DNA of 64,000 nucleotides from Streptomyces sp. XM4193 (GTDB lineage: Bacteria > Actinomycetota > Actinomycetes > Streptomycetales > Streptomycetaceae), in assembly GCF_023072595.1 (NCBI RefSeq), contig NZ_JALLGK010000007.1, forward strand, positions 266,933-330,932, read 5' to 3'. Shown here piece by piece: positions 52,136-60,129 of the stretch. Each line of letters starts with the position of its first letter. The first letter of the stretch is position 1. Position numbers and translations under genes: made by a program. Under the pieces are notes generated by a model. That model was not told the origin of the DNA. It saw only the letters and a list, made by a program, of their open reading frames with translations, and did not search any database.

Positions 52136-52156
52136 GCGGTGCGGGCGGCGCACCGC
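52136..52156 (-). terminator. Small hairpin between GNAT and decarboxylase genes
   Basis: Perfect 8-bp stem GCGGTGCG / CGCACCGC with a 5-nt loop, 62 nt after the GNAT stop, in the 227-nt gap before the six-gene block. May be a partial terminator; the gap could also hold a second promoter, which I could not identify. Confidence 0.4.
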
Positions 52157-52218
52157 CCACGGAGCCGGTCCCGCACGCACCGCGCGACCGGTACCGTACG
52201 TCCGCGCCGGCGGGCGGT

Positions 52219-52794
52219 TCAGCCGGTGCGCAGGGAGCGGACCACCATGTGGTGCGGCCGCCAACCCGGGTAGGGCTCCATCGTTCCCACGTGCGCGAAG
52301 CCGTACTTCTCGCAGCGGTCGAGGATCACGTCGTTGCCCTCCGCCACCAGTGCCGCCGCACGCTCCTCGGTCCGTCCCCGCAGGAATCCGTCGAAGAGCT
52401 GCGCCCCCAACTGCGAGCGCCGCCACGGCCGTCCGACCAGTAGCTCGCAGACGCCCACGGTGCGGCCCGGCCATTCGCGGATCAGCTCGGGCGCGGGCGC
52501 CGGGGCGAGCCCGTCCCACCAGAGGGTGTCGACGGGGAGGGTGTAGCCGTAGATGTAGCCGGCGACCCGTTCGCCGTCCATGGCTGCGAGGAGCTCGAAG
52601 CCGGGCCGGTCGCCGTGCCGGATCAGCCGGTCGCCGATCGGCGGGTCGCTGTGGTCGCTGAGCTGCGCGGCGTGTGCGTAGCACTGCTCGTAGGCCCGGG
52701 CGAAGGGCTGCGGGTCCGCGGCGACGGCCGGGCCGTCCAGACGGACGAAGGTCGGTGCTGCGCCGGCGGGTCTCTCGGTGGTGGCGTTCTTCAT
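52219..52794 (-). CDS. GNAT-family N-acetyltransferase in the siderophore locus
   Basis: 191 residues with one GNAT domain: VCELLVGRPWRRSQLGAQLF is the acetyl-CoA pyrophosphate loop (RxxxLGxxL form), then ALVAEGNDVILDRCEKYGF and a C-terminal strand. It belongs to the general GNAT type rather than the IucB/RhbD alcaligin type normally found in hydroxamate clusters. It may acylate the N-hydroxylated amine. It lies 117 nt downstream of the PLP decarboxylase and 227 nt upstream of the six-gene block, on the same strand. Confidence 0.82.
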   Translation of the reverse strand: MKNATTERPAGAAPTFVRLDGPAVAADPQPFARAYEQCYAHAAQLSDHSDPPIGDRLIRHGDRPGFELLAAMDGERVAGYIYGYTLPVDTLWWDGLAPAPAPELIREWPGRTVGVCELLVGRPWRRSQLGAQLFDGFLRGRTEERAAALVAEGNDVILDRCEKYGFAHVGTMEPYPGWRPHHMVVRSLRTG

Positions 52795-52911
52795 GCGGCA
52801 TCCCCTTCGGGCGGTGGCAGGGTCGGTGAGCGGGCGGCCGGGGCCGTCGCTCAGCGGCGACGACCCGGTGCGGCCCGGCGGGTCGGGGGGTGGGCTAAGA
52901 GGCCGGTCATC

Positions 52912-54618
52912 TCAGAGCGTCACCGACTGCAGACGGGTGGCGGCGGACGAGCCGGGCCCCTCCAGCGGCGCGGGCTGTCCCTGCCGCGGCGCGGGCTGTC
53001 CCTGCCGCGGTCCGGGCACCTGCCCGGCCAGGAACTCCGCGCGCTCCACGACGAGTTGCAGCAGTCCGCCCAGATCGTCGGCGGTGGTGCGCGGGTGCAG
53101 CAGCGTCGCCTTGAGCCAGACCCGCCTGACCCCGTCGGAGTCCGGTACGGTCGCCCGGCCGAGCACCGCCAGCCCCTCGGCGAGCAGCTGCCGCCGGATC
53201 GCCGCGACGAGCGCGTCACCGGCCTCGTCGGGCAGTCGGTCGGCCGCGACGGGCCGGAAGAGCACCGTGGAGATGCCCTCAGCCCCCGTCCGGCGGCGCA
53301 GCGCCTCGTTCCGGTCGATGTCCTGACCGAAGCGGGTCGCCGTGCGCACGCAGTGCTCGACGGTGCGGCCGAGACCGTCGCGGCCCAGCGCGCGCAGGGT
53401 GGCGGCGATCTTCAGCACGTCCGGGCGCCGGGAGGTCTTGATGGAGCGGCCGAGCAGGTCGGGCAGGCCGGCTTCGGTGTCGTCGTCGGCGTTGAGGTAG
53501 TCGGCGCTCAGCGAGAGGAACTTCAGGCTGTCCGCCTCCGCGACCGCGAGTACGCCCGCGGCGACCGGCTGCCAACCGAGCTTGTGCAGGTCGTAGGTGA
53601 CCGAGACGGCCTCCTCGATGCCGTGCAGCCGGGGCGCCAGCTCCGGACTGAACAGCAGCGGTCCGCCGTACGCGGCGTCCACATGCATCTCGGCGCCGAA
53701 CGCCCGGGAGACTCGGGCGATTTCGGCGAGCGGGTCGATCAGGCCCTCGTCGGTGGTGCCGGCGGTCGCCACCACCAGCGCGGGACCGCCACCGAGCGAG
53801 GCGAGCGCCCGGTCCAGGGCGGCCGGCACCATCCGCCCCTCCACGCACTCCACCGTCACCGGTACCGGAAGCCCCAGCATCCAGGCGGCCCGTCGGACGC
53901 TGTGGTGCGCGTTCTCCCCGACCAGCACCTGCACGGTGCGCTCGCCGCGCGCCTGGGCGCGCTCCCTGGCCAGCAGCAGCGCCACCAGGTTGGACTCGGT
54001 GCCGCCGCTGGTGATCACCGCGTCCGGGGCGGACTCCCGGGGGTAGACCAACGAGGCCAGTTCCGCGGTGACTTCCTCCTCGATGACCGCGGCGCCCGGC
54101 GCCTGGTCCCAGGAGTCCATCGAGGGGTTGAGCGCGGAGGCCGCCAGGTCCGCGGCAGCGGCCACGGCCAGCGGCGGGCAGTGCAGGTGCGCGACGCAGT
54201 AGGGGTCGGCCGGGTCGGCGGCGCCCTCGGCGGCGGCCCGTACGACGTCGTACAGCGCGTCCTGGGCACCGACACCCTGCTCGGGAAGGAGCGGAGTGAT
54301 CAACGCCCGGGTCCGCCGGGCGACTTCCTCGGGACCGCCGGCGGGCAGCGGGCCGTCCCGTCGGGCGGCGCCGTCGGCGAGCGCCTCGAGCGCGACCGCG
54401 GTCAGGGCACGCAGCGCGGCGGGGTCGCCGGCCCCCGCCGCGACGGCGGTGGCGTCCGCGGCGGCTCCGGCCGGGGCTGCTCCGGCCGCCGGAGCTGTCA
54501 CGGAGCGGTCCCGGCTCTCGGTGCGGTGCGCGAACCCGCCACCGTGTACGGGGTCGGCGCCGTGTACGGGGTCGGCGTCGGTTGCGGGGCGCTCGGCCCC
54601 GGCTGCGTACTCGCTCAC
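52912..54618 (-). CDS. Pyridoxal-dependent decarboxylase (group II, diaminobutyrate/DesA type)
   Basis: 568 residues. HLHCPPLAVAAAADLAASAL and SMDSWDQAPGAAVIEEEV at the substrate entry; TSGGTESNLVALLLAR (PLP phosphate); HVDAAYGG; and the PLP lysine in TYDLHKLGWQPVAAGVL (about 370). Closest in pattern to diaminobutyrate decarboxylase (RhbB-like) and DesA. Yields a diamine such as diaminopropane or cadaverine. The N-terminus has a DPVHGA / DPVHGG duplication, and near the end a 21-bp unit is duplicated (52969-53010). GTG with GGAG 8 nt upstream; the frame is open to an ATG at 54864, so a longer form is possible. First biosynthetic gene, with an iron box upstream. Confidence 0.88.
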   Translation of the reverse strand: MSEYAAGAERPATDADPVHGADPVHGGGFAHRTESRDRSVTAPAAGAAPAGAAADATAVAAGAGDPAALRALTAVALEALADGAARRDGPLPAGGPEEVARRTRALITPLLPEQGVGAQDALYDVVRAAAEGAADPADPYCVAHLHCPPLAVAAAADLAASALNPSMDSWDQAPGAAVIEEEVTAELASLVYPRESAPDAVITSGGTESNLVALLLARERAQARGERTVQVLVGENAHHSVRRAAWMLGLPVPVTVECVEGRMVPAALDRALASLGGGPALVVATAGTTDEGLIDPLAEIARVSRAFGAEMHVDAAYGGPLLFSPELAPRLHGIEEAVSVTYDLHKLGWQPVAAGVLAVAEADSLKFLSLSADYLNADDDTEAGLPDLLGRSIKTSRRPDVLKIAATLRALGRDGLGRTVEHCVRTATRFGQDIDRNEALRRRTGAEGISTVLFRPVAADRLPDEAGDALVAAIRRQLLAEGLAVLGRATVPDSDGVRRVWLKATLLHPRTTADDLGGLLQLVVERAEFLAGQVPGPRQGQPAPRQGQPAPLEGPGSSAATRLQSVTL

Positions 54619-54756
54619 GCGGCAGGCTCCTGATCCATGGGTACGACGGCCTCGGGCACCTCGGGTGTCCCGGTTCTGCCGCCGTGGGCGGCGGAGCCGG
54701 GGCGGGAAACGGCGCGGACGCACGGTTTCCGGCACGCCGAGGAGGGAGAACGCAGC

Positions 54757-55017
54757 ATGAGCGAACCCTTCGAAGAGGTGGGCGAGTTGGCGGGTCAGTG
54801 CTGCTGTGCAGTGTGCCCGGACTGCCGCGGTATTACGGATCGACCACGGCCGTTTTGGTGCCATGACTCGTGCGCGACAACCGACCGACGCAGGTACTTA
54901 GGCTACCCTAACCGCCTTGGTCGTGGATCTCGGAACGCCATGGCGGTGGTCACATCCGAGCCGCGTCCTGCCGCGGGCCCACGGCCCGTCAGTCGCTCCT
55001 CACCGCCTGCCTGCTGA
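54757..55017 (+). CDS. Small Cys-rich reading frame, uncertain
   Basis: 87 residues on the strand opposite to both neighbours. A very strong ribosome site (GAGGAGGGA about 9 nt before the ATG) precedes MSEPFEEVGELAGQCCCAVC and the next PDCRG, then two more Cys within the first 40 residues. Codon third positions are G/C-rich only for the first 25 codons; later codons are not, and a rare TTA falls inside the iron box. The 3' end overlaps the ATPase gene by 29 nt. It could be a short regulatory peptide, or chance. The rest of the 54619-54988 gap holds only the iron box. Confidence 0.3.
   Translation: MSEPFEEVGELAGQCCCAVCPDCRGITDRPRPFWCHDSCATTDRRRYLGYPNRLGRGSRNAMAVVTSEPRPAAGPRPVSRSSPPAC
54898..54916. 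promoter_or_regulatory. Iron box (DmdR/IdeR site) between importer and biosynthesis genes
   Basis: TTAGGCTACCCTAACCGCC matches about 13 of 19 positions of the streptomycete iron box TTAGGTTAGGCTAACCTAA. It lies in the 370-nt gap upstream of the decarboxylase, so it likely controls the biosynthesis transcript, with a leader of about 260 nt unless an earlier start is used. Confidence 0.65.
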
Positions 55018-55921
55018 GCGGTATGACCAGCGGCACGCCGGTCTCCTCGTCGTGGCGCACCCGCGCCCGGAGGCCGAAGGCGTCGGCGAGCAGCTCCTCG
55101 GTCAGGACGTCGGCGGGCGCCCCCTGCGCGACGATCCTGCCGTCCTTCATCACCACCAGGGTGTCCGCGCAGCGGGCGGCCAGCGAGAGATCGTGCAGCA
55201 CCACCACCACCGTACGGCCCGTCTCCCGGTTCAGCTCGCCCACCAGGTCCAGCACCTCGACCTGGTGCGCGAGGTCGAGGTGGTTGGTGGGCTCGTCCAG
55301 CAGCAGCAGCTCGGTCTCCTGGGCCAACGCCATCGCGATCCAGGCGCGTTGGCGCTGACCGCCGGAGAGTTCGTCCAGGGTGCGCGTGGCCAACTCGTAG
55401 GTGCCGGTGCGGCGCAGCGCCTGGGCGACGGCCTCCTCGTCGCCGGCGTCCCAGCGGCGGTACCAGGTCTGGTGGGGGTGCCGACCGCGCGCGACGAGGT
55501 CGGCGACGGTCAGCCCCTCGGGCGCCAGCGGGGTCTGCGGCAGCAGGCCGACCGTCTCGGCGACCCGACGGGTCGGCAGCCGGTGGATCGGCGTTCCGTC
55601 CAGGAGCGCGCTGCCGCTCATCGGCTTCATCAGCCGTCCGAAGGCGCGCAGCAGTGTCGACTTCCCGCAGCCGTTGGGGCCGATGATCGCGGTCACCGAG
55701 CCGTCGGGGATGTCCAGATCCAGCTCGTGGACGACCGCCCGGCCGCCGTAGCCGAGCGTCAGCCGGTCGGCGCGCAGCCGCACCGCCCGGCCGTCCGCGG
55801 TGCGGGGCGCCTTCGCCTCCTCCGGCGAACGGCGTGCGCGCGGGCTGCCGTCGGGGACACCGCCGTTCTTCGGGGCGCCGCGGTCACCCGGGGTGCCGCG
55901 GTCCTTGAGGATGTCGGTCAC
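54989..55921 (-). CDS. Ferric-siderophore ABC transporter ATPase (FecE/FepC type)
   Basis: 310 residues; about 45 disordered residues precede the ATPase domain. Walker A GPNGCGKSTLLRAFGRL, Q-loop VGLLPQTPLAPEGLTV, signature LDELSGGQRQRAWIAMALAQ, Walker B LLLLDEPTNHLDLAHQ and switch His in VVLHDLSLAARCAD. The NHLDLAHQVE segment is typical of FepC-type ATPases. GTG overlaps the permease stop. It powers uptake of the ferric siderophore. Confidence 0.94.
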   Translation of the reverse strand: MTDILKDRGTPGDRGAPKNGGVPDGSPRARRSPEEAKAPRTADGRAVRLRADRLTLGYGGRAVVHELDLDIPDGSVTAIIGPNGCGKSTLLRAFGRLMKPMSGSALLDGTPIHRLPTRRVAETVGLLPQTPLAPEGLTVADLVARGRHPHQTWYRRWDAGDEEAVAQALRRTGTYELATRTLDELSGGQRQRAWIAMALAQETELLLLDEPTNHLDLAHQVEVLDLVGELNRETGRTVVVVLHDLSLAARCADTLVVMKDGRIVAQGAPADVLTEELLADAFGLRARVRHDEETGVPLVIPLSRQAVRSD

Positions 55922-57198
55922 GACGTACGGGCCTTTCCGCTCCGGATGAGCAAGTACAGCAGATAGGGCGCTCCGAGAGCCGCGGTCAGCACACCGACCG
56001 GAAGCTCCACACCGCCGAACGCGGTGCGGGCGAGCACGTCGGCCCACACCGTCACCGCCGCGCCGAGCAGCGCGGAGGTCAGCAGCGGCGGTGTGCCGGA
56101 CCGCAGCAGCCGCAGGGCGAGTTGGGGGCAGGCGAGCGCCACGAAGGCGATCGGCCCCGCGGCGGCCGTCGCGGTGGCCGTCAGCAGCACCGCGGTGATC
56201 AGCAGCGCACCGCGGGCGAGGGCCAGCCGTACGCCCAGCGCGGTCGCGGTGTCGTCGTCGAAGGCGAGCGCGCCGAGCTGGAAGGTGAGCACCGCACCGA
56301 GCGGCAGCAGTACGGCCAGTGCCAGCGCCGCGGGTCTGGCGGTGTCCCAACCCGCGCCGTTGAGGCTGCCGTTGAGCCAGATCAGCGCGCGTCCGACGTC
56401 CACGATGTCGGCCTTGAGCAGCAGCCAGGAGAGCACGCTGGTCAGCACGGCGTTGACGCCGACGCCGATCAGCAGCACGCGGTAGCCGCTGAGTCCGTGC
56501 CGCAGGGACAGCGCCGCGACCACCCCCGCCGCGGCCAGGCCGCCCGCGACTGCCGCCAGCGGAACGCCCACCTCGGCCAGCAGGCCGCCCACTCCCCCGT
56601 TGGCGCCCCCGATCACGATCACCGCGACCGCACCGACGCCGGCGCCCGAGGTGATGCCGAGAATGTCCGGGCTGGCGAGGGGGTTGCGGGCGATGCTCTG
56701 GAAGATGGCGCCGGCCAGGCCGAGCGAGGCACCGACCAGCGCCCCCACCAGGGAGCGCGGCAGCCGCAGTTCGTAGACCACCAGCCGGTCGATGTCCTCG
56801 CCGCCGCCGAGCAGGACGGCGATGACGTTCGGCACCGGCACGGAGATGTCGCCGCGTCCGACGTTCATCACCACCGCCGCGCACAGCAGCGCCGCGACGA
56901 CCATCGGCAGCAGCACCGCACGGGGGCGCCACACGGTGGAAACGGGCCCCAGCCGCACCGGTCTGCGGCCGGGTACGGCGACGGCGCCGCGCGCCTTCGC
57001 GCTCGCAGGCCCGGCCTTCGGGCCGCCCGGAAGCCCGGTGCTCGGAGGTCCGGTGGTCGGGGGTTCGGTGCTCGCAGGCCCCGATTCGCCGCCGGTTCCG
57101 CGCTGGGCTCCGCTCACGGTCTTCTCCGTCGTCGCGTCTGCTCCGTCGTCGACGGGCGCAGCGGCCCGTCCACCCGTACCGGTGGTGTCGTCGTTCAC
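55918..57198 (-). CDS. FecCD-family siderophore permease, second subunit
   Basis: 426 residues; about 90 disordered, threonine/proline/glycine-rich residues before the first membrane segment, an unusually long extension. The FecCD core follows: LRLPRSLVGALVGASLGLAG, FQSIARNPLASPDILGITSG and GLSGYRVLLIGVGVNAVLTS with about nine to ten membrane segments. GTGA overlaps with both neighbours. Confidence 0.93.
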   Translation of the reverse strand: MNDDTTGTGGRAAAPVDDGADATTEKTVSGAQRGTGGESGPASTEPPTTGPPSTGLPGGPKAGPASAKARGAVAVPGRRPVRLGPVSTVWRPRAVLLPMVVAALLCAAVVMNVGRGDISVPVPNVIAVLLGGGEDIDRLVVYELRLPRSLVGALVGASLGLAGAIFQSIARNPLASPDILGITSGAGVGAVAVIVIGGANGGVGGLLAEVGVPLAAVAGGLAAAGVVAALSLRHGLSGYRVLLIGVGVNAVLTSVLSWLLLKADIVDVGRALIWLNGSLNGAGWDTARPAALALAVLLPLGAVLTFQLGALAFDDDTATALGVRLALARGALLITAVLLTATATAAAGPIAFVALACPQLALRLLRSGTPPLLTSALLGAAVTVWADVLARTAFGGVELPVGVLTAALGAPYLLYLLIRSGKARTS

Positions 57199-58247
57199 AG
57201 CCTCACCGGCTTCACACGGCGCACCAGGTAGACGAAGACCGGCCCTCCGAGGAGCGCCAGCATGATGCCCACCTCCAACTCCCCCGGCCGCGCCACCAGT
57301 CGGCCCAGGGTGTCGGCGGCGACCATGAGCGCGGCACCCAGCAGCCCGGAGTACGCGACGATCCACCGGTAGTCGGGGCCGGTGAAGTGGCGCGCCACAT
57401 GTGTCGCCACCAGACCGACGAATCCGATGGGCCCGCACACCGCGACCGCCGCGCCGGTGAGCAGAGTGATCGCGGCCATCCCCGTTGCCCGGGTGGCGCC
57501 GATCCGTACGCCCAGCGAGCGGGCGACGTCCTCGCCCAGCGACAGCGCGTTCAGGCCGGGTGCGTTGGCGGCGGCGAGCAGCAGTCCGATCGCGATGAAC
57601 GGCAGCAACTGGACGGTCGTCTCGATCGGGCGTCCGCTGACGCTGCCGACGGTCCAGAAGCGGTAGGTGTCCAGGGCCGCGCGGTCCATGATGACCATGC
57701 CCGCGGTGAGAGCGGTGAAGAGCGCGTGCACCGCGGCTCCGGCCAGGGCGAGGGTGATGGGGGTGGCACCGCCGCGTGCGAGGGTGCCGACGAGGTAGAC
57801 GATGGCGCTGGCCACCGCCGCACCGACGAAGCCGAACCAGATGTAGCCGTAGAGCCCCCCGATCCCCAGCAGCGAGATGGAGGCGACCACGCACATCCCG
57901 GCCCCCGCGCTGACGCCGAGCACCACCGGGTCGGCGATCGGGTTCCTGGTGTGGCCCTGCATCAGCGCCCCGGCGACGCCGAGCGCGAGTCCGGCGACGA
58001 GCGCCAACGCCGTGCGCGGCAGCCGGAGTCGGCGGACCACGATGTCGCCCTCGGTGCCGTTCGGCGACCACAGTCCGTGCCAGACCTGCCCGAGAGTCAG
58101 CGAGTTGGCCCCGTAGGCGACGCTCAGCAGCACCGCCACCGCGACCAGCGCCGCCAACACCAGCAGCCCCAGCCACCGTTTGCCCCGCTGCCCCCTCGCG
58201 ACCTGCGACGTCACCCGTTCTGCGGGCGGCGCAGATAGCGCTTGCAT
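57195..58247 (-). CDS. FecCD-family siderophore permease, first subunit
   Basis: 350 residues. LRLPRTALALVAGLALGVAG, MQGHTRNPIADPVVLGVSAG and GPIGFVGLVATHVARHFTGP are the typical FecCD blocks, with about nine membrane segments. The ATG with GGAGGG 7 nt upstream is chosen; a GTG one codon earlier is possible and the frame is open to 58313. First gene of the importer operon, divergent from the binding protein across an iron box. Confidence 0.94.
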   Translation of the reverse strand: MQALSAPPAERVTSQVARGQRGKRWLGLLVLAALVAVAVLLSVAYGANSLTLGQVWHGLWSPNGTEGDIVVRRLRLPRTALALVAGLALGVAGALMQGHTRNPIADPVVLGVSAGAGMCVVASISLLGIGGLYGYIWFGFVGAAVASAIVYLVGTLARGGATPITLALAGAAVHALFTALTAGMVIMDRAALDTYRFWTVGSVSGRPIETTVQLLPFIAIGLLLAAANAPGLNALSLGEDVARSLGVRIGATRATGMAAITLLTGAAVAVCGPIGFVGLVATHVARHFTGPDYRWIVAYSGLLGAALMVAADTLGRLVARPGELEVGIMLALLGGPVFVYLVRRVKPVRL

Positions 58248-58278
58248 CACGATTCCCTCCGCGGCGCCGTGCTTTAAG

Positions 58279-58297
58279 TTAGGCGAGCCTATCTTTA
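58279..58297. promoter_or_regulatory. Iron box between importer permease and binding protein
   Basis: On the minus strand TAAAGATAGGCTCGCCTAA matches 16 of 19 positions of the box TTAGGTTAGGCTCGCCTAA used before streptomycete des genes. It sits in the 83-nt divergent gap, so DmdR/IdeR would repress both directions under iron sufficiency. Confidence 0.85.
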
Positions 58298-58330
58298 GGT
58301 CGCGCAATCCCATGAGAGAGGGGACCCCTG

Positions 58331-59347
58331 ATGAGAGCCCGTTGGCTCAGTCGCTTCGGCCGTACCGTCGGCGCCGTCGCCATCACCGCCGGACTGCTCG
58401 CCACCGCCGCGTGTGGCAGCTCGGACTCGGACAAGGATACGGACGGGTCCAAGGGCGGCTCCTCCGGCTCCTCAGGCTCCGCCTTCCCCCGCACCGTCGA
58501 GCACGCCATGGGCGAGACGGAGGTCAAGAAGGTCCCCGAGCGCGTGGTCGCCCTCGACATGACCTTCGTCGACGCGACGCTGGCCCTCAAGACGGACGTC
58601 GTCGGCTACACCACCTTCGCCGCCCCCGACGAGCCGCTGCCGGAGTACTTCGGCGACGACGCCCGCAAGTACGGCAAGGACGCCAAGCCCGTCGGCCTCC
58701 TGGAGGAGGTCAAGCTCGAGGAGATCATCAAGCTCAAGCCGGATCTGATCCTCTCCGCGAAGGTCCGCCACGAGAAGATCTACAAGCAGCTCTCCAAGAT
58801 CGCCCCGACGGTCTTCACCGAGACCACCGGGGCCACTTGGAAGGAGAACCTGGAACTGGTGGGCGAGACCCTCGGCAAGGAGGACCTGGCCAAGGACCGG
58901 ATCGAGGGCTTCGAGAAGCGGGCGAAGACGATCGGCGACGCGGTCCGCAAGTCCGAGGACGGCAACCCGACGGTCTCCGTGGTGCGCTTCGTCGACGGCC
59001 CGACCCGCCTGTACAAGGAGGACACCTACACCGGCGTCATCGTGGGCGACCTCGGCTTCGAGATGCCCGAGGACGCCCGGGGCAAGGGCTTCAACGCGGA
59101 CATCTCCGAGGAGGAGATCAAGCGGATCGACGCCGACGACATCTTCGTCACCGCCTTCCCCGACCCCGAGGGCGCTTCGCAGAAGTCCAAGGACAAGTTC
59201 CAGGCGAATCCGCTGTGGAAGCAACTCAAGGGCGAGGTCCACGAGATGAGCGACATCACGTGGATGCTGGCGGTCGGCCTCTACGGCGCCGACTCGGTGC
59301 TCGACGACATCGCCAAGACGTACAAGGTGGACGCCGCCCGCAACTGA
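58331..59347 (+). CDS. Ferric-siderophore-binding lipoprotein (FecB/FhuD type)
   Basis: 338 residues. Signal peptide with lipobox LLATAAC (Cys at residue 28), then a Gly/Ser/Asp linker. The mature periplasmic-binding-protein fold has VVALDMTFVDATLALKTDVV, EIIKLKPDLILSAKVRH, GATWKENLELVGETLGKEDL and a C-terminal LAVGLYGADSVLDDIAKTY, typical of class III helical-backbone receptors. AGAGAGGGGA precedes the ATG. Captures the ferric siderophore and delivers it to the FecCD permeases encoded divergently. Confidence 0.95.
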   Translation: MRARWLSRFGRTVGAVAITAGLLATAACGSSDSDKDTDGSKGGSSGSSGSAFPRTVEHAMGETEVKKVPERVVALDMTFVDATLALKTDVVGYTTFAAPDEPLPEYFGDDARKYGKDAKPVGLLEEVKLEEIIKLKPDLILSAKVRHEKIYKQLSKIAPTVFTETTGATWKENLELVGETLGKEDLAKDRIEGFEKRAKTIGDAVRKSEDGNPTVSVVRFVDGPTRLYKEDTYTGVIVGDLGFEMPEDARGKGFNADISEEEIKRIDADDIFVTAFPDPEGASQKSKDKFQANPLWKQLKGEVHEMSDITWMLAVGLYGADSVLDDIAKTYKVDAARN

Positions 59348-59362
59348 CCCCGCCGCAGCGCC

Positions 59363-59402
59363 CGCGAGGGCCGGGACCGGACCGCCGGTTCCGGCCCTCG
59401 CG
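59363..59402 (+). terminator. Terminator after the binding-protein gene
   Basis: Sixteen-bp stem with one G-T wobble (59363-59378 with 59387-59402), 8-nt loop, 16 nt after the stop. Confidence 0.75.
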
Positions 59403-59611
59403 CCGCGTCCGGGCGGGTGCACGGCGCACGAGGGCGTGCGGCCGGGGACGTGCGGGGGCATGCGGACGTGCGGCCGGCCGGGTGGGGACGGGCGGGCGTG
59501 CGGGCGTGCGGGACGGGCGTGAGCGGGAGAGTGCGCGCGGGGTGCGCGAGCGATGCGCGTCCCGATGTGCGGGGCGCGTGACCCCGGGCACCGGTGGGGC
59601 GTTGAAGAAAC

Positions 59612-59890
59612 GTGACTTCCACCAGTACCCCACAGTCCGCGACCCGCTGGCGGAGCGAACGACCCGAGGAGCGAAGGCCCGACGCCCTCCTCGCGGGCGA
59701 ACGGAAGCCCTCCGGGTCTGCAGCAGACGAAACGGTTCAGCAGGCCGCCCCGACCCCCATCTACGCCGCACTGGCGCGCCAGTGGAGCGCCGAACACCGC
59801 ACCGTCCCCGGCGACTTCGACCAGGAGTGGACCACGCTGGTGGACTACGCCACCTGGCGACGCCGCCAACCTCGTCTGCCTCGCCAGTAG
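59612..59890 (+). CDS. Small conserved hypothetical protein, 92 aa
   Basis: 92 residues from a GTG. The N-terminal half is polar and arginine-rich; the C-terminal half has PIYAALARQWSAEHRTVPG then FDQEWTTLVDYATWRRR, a helical segment of a kind seen in other short streptomycete proteins. GAAGAAAC precedes the GTG as a weak ribosome site. No signal peptide or membrane segment. Function unknown. Confidence 0.6.
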   Translation: MTSTSTPQSATRWRSERPEERRPDALLAGERKPSGSAADETVQQAAPTPIYAALARQWSAEHRTVPGDFDQEWTTLVDYATWRRRQPRLPRQ

Positions 59891-60129
59891 CACCGGACCT
59901 GTGCCCGCACCGCCACCGCACCCGCACCCTGCGACACTTCTCTCCGCCGCGTCCCCCACACCCCGTTGCCTCCGCCTTCCCCACCGGCTCCACCACTCCC
60001 ACGGCCCCCACCTGCATCTTTCCGGTCGCAGTCATGGCCGACAACCCGCTTGACCCCTGACGAAGTTGTCGCGATTCGCCTAGCCTGAGCGCGTTCATGC
60101 CACCGAGAGCACAAAGCGAGGGCTCGAAG

